This document shows, piece after piece, positions 12,598 to 16,509 of a DNA stretch of 16,509 bases. Made by a program: the position numbers and the translations under genes. Source of the DNA: Acidobacteriota bacterium (lineage in GTDB: Bacteria > Acidobacteriota > Terriglobia > Acidiferrales > 2-02-FULL-67-57). Numbering within the stretch: position 1 is the first letter of the stretch; each line of letters opens with the position of its first letter. The DNA is taken from positions 1 through 16,509 of the forward strand of contig JACPRL010000074.1 in assembly GCA_016189965.1 (NCBI GenBank). The letters are read 5' to 3'. Below the pieces are notes generated by a model. It was not told where the DNA came from and did not search any database. It was given only the letters and a program-made list of their open reading frames with translations.

Positions 12598-12874
12598 CCT
12601 ACTGCCGTTCCAACGAGCCTCCGCGCCCACCCCACAGGTGTCATCCTGAGCGAAGTCCCGCCCCTTGCGGCGTCGGGGCCGCCGTGGTTGCGGCACGACT
12701 CTGGTGCTGCCGCAAGGGGCGGGACGGAGTCGAAGGATCTGCTTTTCGGCCCGCCCGGCACAGTTATCCACCCCCTTCTAGTTTAATTGGAGCTATCTCC
12801 GGTGAGCAAGAAAAAGCACATGGATTTGCAGTCTTTCCGACAGGAATCAGTCGGAAAAGTTGGAACGGCACTAG
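12598..12874. mobile_element. Composite MITE-like element (larger copy)
   Basis: The left end CTACTGCCGTTCCAAC (from 12599) and the right end AGTTGGAACGGCACTAG (12858-12874) are inverted copies with one mismatch (C12602). They match the ends of the 15598-15705 element, and TA lies at both edges. Inside are a copy of the hairpin repeat (12639-12746) and the small hairpin TTCCGAC/GTCGGAA (12835-12856). It carries no ORF resembling a transposase. It fills most of the gap between the thioesterase gene and bshA. The remaining bases, 12536-12597 and 12875-12949, show nothing clear except the bshA ribosome site. Confidence 0.6.
12639..12746 (+). repeat. Dispersed hairpin repeat, copy 2
   Basis: It begins TGTCATCCTGAGCGAAGTCC and ends GGATCTGCTTTT. 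A perfect 16-bp inverted repeat, TCCCGCCCCTTGCGGC (12656-12671) and GCCGCAAGGGGCGGGA (12709-12724), encloses 37 nt. The ends match copy 3 at 14119-14268. Confidence 0.75.
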
Positions 12875-12949
12875 CATACCGCTGCATCTAATGTCCATCG
12901 GCGGGCCGGAGTTGCGAAGAAGAGAAAACATCTGCTACGGTGAGCGGCG

Positions 12950-14098
12950 ATGAGAATCGGCATCACCTGCTACCCCACCTACGGCGGCAGCGGCGTCGTC
13001 GCCACCGAACTCGGCCTGGAACTGGCCGCGCGCGGCCATGAAATCCATTTCATCACCTACGCGCCCCCCATTCGCCTGGCCGAGCTCGACCACCTGCCCG
13101 ACGTCGCCCGCCGCATCGCCTACCATGAGGTGCAGGTTCTCTCCTATCCGCTCTTTGATTACCCGCCCTACGCCCTGGCCCTCGCCTCCCGCATGGCCGA
13201 AGTCGCCGAACACTACCAGCTCGACCTCCTCCACGTTCACTACGCCATCCCCCACTCCGTCAGCGCCTATCTCGCCCAGGCCATGCTGGCCCCGCGTCGC
13301 TTGCCCGTCGTCACCACCTTGCACGGTACTGACATTACTCTGGTGGGACAGGACCGCTCCTTCCTCCCCATCACCCGCTTTGCCATCGAACAGTCCGACG
13401 GCGTCACCGCCGTCTCCCGCTACTTGCACGAGGTGACCTGCCGCGAGTTCAACGTCCAAAGACCCATCGAGGTCATCCCCAACTTCGTCAACTGCGACCG
13501 CTACCGTCCCCGAACCGACCTGAACGACGCGCGCCACGAGTTCGCTCCCAACGGCGAGCGGCTCATCGGGCACCTGTCGAACTTCCGCCCCGTCAAGCGC
13601 ATCCCCGACGTCATTGAAGTTTTCGCCCGCGTCCGCGCCCACCTGCCCGCACGTCTCCTCCTCATCGGGGATGGCCCGGAGCGCCCCAACGCCGAATACC
13701 TCGTCCGCGAGAAAGGAATCAGCGAGGACGTCTTCTTCCTCGGCAAGCAGAACGCCGTCTACGATAAGCTGGCCCTCTGCGACCTATTCTTGCTCCCCAG
13801 TGAGCTCGAATCCTTCGGCCTGGCCGCGCTGGAAGCTATGGCCTGCGAGGTACCGGTGATTTCCAGCGATGTGGGCGGCCTGCGCGAGCTGATTGACGAC
13901 GGCCGGGACGGCTTCCTGGTGCCCCCCGGCGACGTCGAAGCGATGGCGCGCGTCGCTCTCAAACTGCTCACCGAGCCCGACTGGGCTCGGACCATCGCCC
14001 GCCAGGCTCGCGCCAAGGCCCAGAGCCGCTTCTGCTCCACCCTGGTCGTGCCCCGCTACGAAGCCTTCTACGACCGCCTTCTGGGAGCCACTTTCTAA
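12950..14098 (+). CDS. bshA: N-acetyl-alpha-D-glucosaminyl L-malate synthase (bacillithiol)
   Basis: A 382-residue GT4-family glycosyltransferase. It joins UDP-GlcNAc and L-malate in the first step of bacillithiol synthesis, the low-molecular-weight thiol used in place of glutathione. Diagnostic segments are YPTYGGSGVVATELG (8-22, nucleotide-sugar loop), LLHVHYAIPHS (94-103), VTTLHGTDITLVG (121-133), HLSNFRPVKR (208-217) and the E-x7-E motif ESFGLAALE (287-295) in the C-terminal Rossmann domain. These are close to characterised BshA proteins rather than generic GT4 enzymes. The ATG at 12950 has GGTGAG six bases before it. bshB and bshC are not in the window. A MITE-like element lies just upstream and may affect its promoter; a hairpin repeat lies at its 3' end. 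Confidence 0.93.
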   Translation: MRIGITCYPTYGGSGVVATELGLELAARGHEIHFITYAPPIRLAELDHLPDVARRIAYHEVQVLSYPLFDYPPYALALASRMAEVAEHYQLDLLHVHYAIPHSVSAYLAQAMLAPRRLPVVTTLHGTDITLVGQDRSFLPITRFAIEQSDGVTAVSRYLHEVTCREFNVQRPIEVIPNFVNCDRYRPRTDLNDARHEFAPNGERLIGHLSNFRPVKRIPDVIEVFARVRAHLPARLLLIGDGPERPNAEYLVREKGISEDVFFLGKQNAVYDKLALCDLFLLPSELESFGLAALEAMACEVPVISSDVGGLRELIDDGRDGFLVPPGDVEAMARVALKLLTEPDWARTIARQARAKAQSRFCSTLVVPRYEAFYDRLLGATF

Positions 14099-14118
14099 TC
14101 CTCCCCTCCACCCCGCAC

Positions 14119-14268
14119 TGTCATCCTGCCTGTCCCGAGCGTAGGCGAGGGAAGCGAAGTCCCGCCCTTTGCCGTGATGGCCGCTGCAACCCTCGGCGAC
14201 GGTTGCGCGTGGCCGCGTCGCGGGGCGGTCTGCGAGAGGGCGGGACGGAGTCGAAGGATCTGCTTTTT
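14119..14268 (+). repeat. Dispersed hairpin repeat, copy 3
   Basis: It begins TGTCATCCTG and ends GGATCTGCTTTTT. The inner arms TCCCGCCC (14160-14167) and GGGCGGGA (14238-14245) match copy 2. The centre has its own hairpin, TGCAACC/GGTTGC (14185-14206). It lies between the convergent ends of bshA and the histidine kinase gene and, with its final T-run, could act as terminator for bshA. Confidence 0.7.
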
Positions 14269-14274
14269 GTCAGA

Positions 14275-15573
14275 TCAAGCGCTGAAGAGCTCGGGAATCT
14301 CGATGCGGATGGACGTCCCCCGGCCCAACTGGCTCTCGATCTTCAATATGTAGTCCCGCCCATAGAGCACCTGCAGGCGCTCCTGCACGTTGCTGATGCC
14401 GATGCCACTGCTGTAAATCTCCGGGATTCGGTCTTCCGGTATCCCGATGCCGTTGTCGTCCAGTTCAATCACCAGCCGCCCGTTCAGCCGCGTCGTCCGC
14501 AAGTGAATCGAGCCGCCTTCGACCCGCGGCGCCAGGCCGTGCCGGATGGCGTTCTCGATCATCGGCTGCAGGAGCATGCTCGGCACCATCGCATCCAGCG
14601 TCCCCTCGTCCACCTCTTTGCGGAATTGCAGCTTCTCCGGCCCGAAACGCGTCATCTCGATGCTCAGGTAGTCGTCAATGAAGTCCAGTTCGTCCCGCAG
14701 CGGAACGAAATTCTCGTGCTTGCGCAGCAGGCGCCGCAGAATGCTCGACAACCTCACCAGCAGCTCCCGCGCCCCCTCGGGGTCCACCCGTGTCAGCGAG
14801 CCCACCGTGTTCAGGGTATTGAAGAGGAAGTGCGGGTTGATCTGACTGGTCAGGGCTTGCATCCGCGCTGCCAGCAACGACTGCTCCTGATCCCGCAGCT
14901 TGATCTGGATGCGCGTGTTGTTCCAGATCATCAGCGACAGCGCCACGCCGAATGTCGTCCCCATCACCGGAAACACCACCTGCCAACCCTTCTGCGTGTG
15001 CAGGAAATAGAGCGCTCCCGGAAACGTCTGGCCGAGCATGATGCGCAGCAGCTCCAGGCCCGCACAGGACACGAGCGGCAGGACGAGCCAGTTCCCTTCC
15101 CCCTTCCGCATCAGGTCGAAAAGCCAGCGCGGTAGGCTGAAGACGGCAAACGGGCCGAAGTTCCACACTCGCTCCTTGTTCGTCGTCAGCTCGCGCAGAA
15201 CCCCGCCCACCGCCCCGCCCAGCAGGCCGAAGAGCAGCGAGAGTAGTTCGTTGTTGAAGAAGGCCGGCAACGCCGCCAGCGTGCCCACCATCATCCCAGC
15301 CATGCGCCCGCCCGCCAGACCGGCCACCAGCGCTCCTTCCAGGCTGACGTCGGTCGCCTGGTAGCGCAGCAACACCCGGGTCAGCACTCCCACCGCTACC
15401 ATCGGCCCATAGAAGAGTACGAAGCGCAAGCGCTCGTCCAGGCTCCGCTCCTCGTGCTGCAAAGACCGCTGGAAGAGCGTCGAGCGGGCCACCAGAGCAG
15501 CGATCGAAGAAGCCACCCCCACGCGGAACAGCAGCGTGAATACGACATCCTGCAGCGGAAGTGCTTGTCCCAT
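14275..15573 (-). CDS. LytS-type membrane sensor histidine kinase
   Basis: A 432-residue kinase. Residues 1-220 are membrane-embedded, with about six hydrophobic segments (for example 10-29, 51-70, 80-125, 140-152, 162-180, 197-217), like the 5TM-5TMR_LYT sensor. Then comes a linker helix, the His_kinase domain with phospho-accepting H248 in QINPHFLFNTLN (244-255), and a HATPase domain with N-box MIENAIRHG (338-346), G1 DDNGIGIPE (372-380) and G2 GIGISNV (390-396). This is the LytS/YehU class, which usually pairs with a LytTR response regulator. None is adjacent here, so its partner lies elsewhere or beyond the window. The ATG at 15573 lacks a clear ribosome site. A MITE-like element begins 25 bp upstream and may form part of its promoter. 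Confidence 0.92.
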   Translation of the reverse strand: MGQALPLQDVVFTLLFRVGVASSIAALVARSTLFQRSLQHEERSLDERLRFVLFYGPMVAVGVLTRVLLRYQATDVSLEGALVAGLAGGRMAGMMVGTLAALPAFFNNELLSLLFGLLGGAVGGVLRELTTNKERVWNFGPFAVFSLPRWLFDLMRKGEGNWLVLPLVSCAGLELLRIMLGQTFPGALYFLHTQKGWQVVFPVMGTTFGVALSLMIWNNTRIQIKLRDQEQSLLAARMQALTSQINPHFLFNTLNTVGSLTRVDPEGARELLVRLSSILRRLLRKHENFVPLRDELDFIDDYLSIEMTRFGPEKLQFRKEVDEGTLDAMVPSMLLQPMIENAIRHGLAPRVEGGSIHLRTTRLNGRLVIELDDNGIGIPEDRIPEIYSSGIGISNVQERLQVLYGRDYILKIESQLGRGTSIRIEIPELFSA

Positions 15574-15597
15574 GGCTCTGACGCTTGTGCGCCTACC

Positions 15598-15705
15598 CTA
15601 GTGCCGTTCCAACTATTTCGAAACTAAGCTCAGTTTACCGCAAAAGGAGAGTTTTGGCTGTCACGTCGGCGGGGCTCCATTGGGAAAAAGTTGGAACGGC
15701 ACTAG
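15598..15705. mobile_element. MITE-like element with perfect 17-bp terminal inverted repeats
   Basis: CTAGTGCCGTTCCAACT (15598-15614) is exactly inverted at 15689-15705. Taking TA as the duplicated target, the element is 15601-15702 within CTAG at both ends, the target and duplication known for the IS630/Tc1 group. It is non-coding and has an imperfect palindrome AAACTAAGCTCAGTTT (15621-15636) inside. It sits in the divergent gap between the kinase gene and ribA. Confidence 0.75.
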
Positions 15706-15744
15706 CGCAGTGCCTCTCGCTTTGTAAAGTCGGCGCCCAGGCCG

Positions 15745-15773
15745 TTGTCTACTTTCCCTCCCCTCCCTATAAT
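15745..15773 (+). promoter_or_regulatory. ribA promoter, placed for a leaderless mRNA
   Basis: TTGTCT (15745-15750), a 17-nt spacer and a perfect TATAAT (15768-15773). The expected start of transcription, about seven bases after the -10, coincides with the A of the ribA ATG at 15780. Confidence 0.7.
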
Positions 15774-15779
15774 GGTGGT

Positions 15780-16394
15780 ATGGCCAAAACAAAGCCCACC
15801 AAGCGGCCTCGCCTGCGCAAGCTGGCAGAAGCCCGCCTCCCCACCCGCTTCGGCTTCTTCCGTGTGCTGGGCTTTGAAAACACGCGCCGCGACTGGCTCG
15901 TAGCTCTCGTCAAAGGCAATCCCCGCCGCCGCGCCGCCCCCTTGGTCCGAATCCACTCCCAGTGCTTGACCGGCGATGTGTTCGCCTCCGCCCGGTGCGA
16001 CTGCCGCGCGCAACTCGAGCTGGCCCTCGCCCGCATTGGCCGCGAGGGGGCGGGCGTCATCCTCTACGAACCTGAGGAAGGCCGCGGCATCGGCCTCATC
16101 AACAAGCTCATGGCCTACCAACTGCAAGACCGCGGCATGGACACTGTGGAGGCTAACCAGCGCCTCGGCTTCCCCGCCGACCGGCGCGGTTATGCTCTTT
16201 CGGCGGCCGCCCTCCGCGCGCTTGGACTCACCCGCATTCGCCTGCTCTCGAACAACCCGGACAAAGTCGCGGCCCTCGAGCGCGCCGGCATCCGCGTTGT
16301 CGAACGGGTCCCCTGCCAGCCGGCCGCCAGCCGCACCCTGCGCGGCTACCTGCGAGCCAAAAAGGAAAAGCTCGGCCACCTGCTAAAGCTGTAG
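15780..16394 (+). CDS. ribA: GTP cyclohydrolase II
   Basis: A 204-residue stand-alone enzyme that opens GTP to the pyrimidine precursor in the first step of riboflavin synthesis. The zinc ligands C62, C73 and C75 (CLTGDVFASARCDC) are present. So are Y113 (MAYQLQD) and the D134/R136 pair in FPADRRGY, equivalent to E. coli Y105, D126 and R128 at a constant offset of eight. The C-terminal RLLSNNPDKVAALERAGI and KKEKLGHLL blocks are also typical. There is no fused RibB domain, although many bacteria have RibBA. The basic N-terminus (MAKTKPTKRPRLRK) is longer than usual. The frame is open upstream to 15585, but that region is the MITE and promoter. No riboflavin genes adjoin it here. Confidence 0.93.
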   Translation: MAKTKPTKRPRLRKLAEARLPTRFGFFRVLGFENTRRDWLVALVKGNPRRRAAPLVRIHSQCLTGDVFASARCDCRAQLELALARIGREGAGVILYEPEEGRGIGLINKLMAYQLQDRGMDTVEANQRLGFPADRRGYALSAAALRALGLTRIRLLSNNPDKVAALERAGIRVVERVPCQPAASRTLRGYLRAKKEKLGHLLKL

Positions 16395-16451
16395 CTGTTC
16401 TATTGATGGTCGGAGATATTCTGAGGAAAAGAGCCCTTCCTGCACCGGTCT

Positions 16452-16509
16452 TCATCCTAGAGCCCGGCGTCCCTTCCACAGAAGGACGTACAGCACGACC
16501 GCATAGATC
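16452..16509 (-). CDS. C-terminal end of a membrane protein (partial)
   Basis: On the minus strand the window edge leads into IYAVVLYVLLWKGRRALG followed by TGA (16454-16452). A hydrophobic helix ending in a short positively charged tail is typical of the last membrane segment of an inner-membrane protein. It converges with ribA, 57 bp apart. Only 18 residues are visible, so neither family nor reality is certain. Confidence 0.4.
   Translation of the reverse strand, partial: IYAVVLYVLLWKGRRALG

Noticed and set aside
12598..12874. Truncated transposase gene within the element
   Set aside because: The frames within it are short and show no DDE-type motif, so it is treated as non-coding.
15585..15779. 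65-codon upstream extension of ribA
   Set aside because: It runs through the MITE-like element and the promoter and is not similar to GTP cyclohydrolase II, which already has its full length from 15780.
1..16509. CRISPR array or phage/defence island
   Set aside because: There are no regularly spaced direct repeats, no cas, integrase, toxin-antitoxin or restriction motifs. The repeats seen are dispersed and few.

Overview
The window looks like chromosomal DNA from a GC-rich, free-living bacterium, most probably an Acidobacteriota. This is inferred from high GC, a bacillithiol gene (bshA), proteins resembling families I associate with Acidobacteria (DUF6599- and DUF6677-like), a divergent Hfq-like protein and dispersed intergenic repeats of the 'TCATCCTGAGC...GGATCTG' kind. 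No search was run, so the phylum is a judgement. There is no phage, plasmid, CRISPR array or intact transposase.

Left part (1-5000). A secreted or membrane-anchored DUF6599-like protein carries an in-frame copy of a dispersed repeat. It is followed by a compact candidate small RNA gene (promoter, two hairpins, intrinsic terminator) and a tRNA-Thr(CGU). On the minus strand come a degenerate receiver-domain protein, about 495 bp without a gene, and a LON substrate-binding-domain protein. A secreted repeat protein of visibly lower GC is divergent from the LON gene, and a perfect 14-bp inverted repeat lies between them.

Centre (5000-9470, minus strand). A colinear group reads yggS - DUF167 (4-bp overlap) - intrinsic terminator and switch-like hairpins - sodium:solute symporter - M24 peptidase - DUF6677-like membrane protein - tiny two-helix membrane protein. 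The last four genes are separated by 0-13 nt.

Right-centre (9470-12540, plus strand). PilZ protein - thymidylate kinase - DNA polymerase III delta' (4-bp overlap with tmk) - Hfq/LSm-like protein, then a convergent PaaI-like thioesterase. A strong-looking promoter in an AT-rich island inside the 3' part of holB, and a structured leader, point to separate control of the Hfq-like gene.

Right end (12540-16509). bshA, a LytS-type histidine kinase (minus), a GTP cyclohydrolase II gene whose promoter suggests a leaderless mRNA, and the C-terminal end of a minus-strand membrane protein. Two intergenic spaces hold non-coding elements with matching ends (CTAG-flanked, IS630/Tc1-like MITE features). 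Three copies of a second, hairpin-bearing repeat sit at gene ends.

The most interesting signals concern RNA and small elements: the candidate sRNA with a C-rich anti-Shine-Dalgarno-like linker, the Hfq-like protein with its own promoter and leader, the bistable hairpins before the symporter, the leaderless ribA promoter, and the two MITE-like elements.
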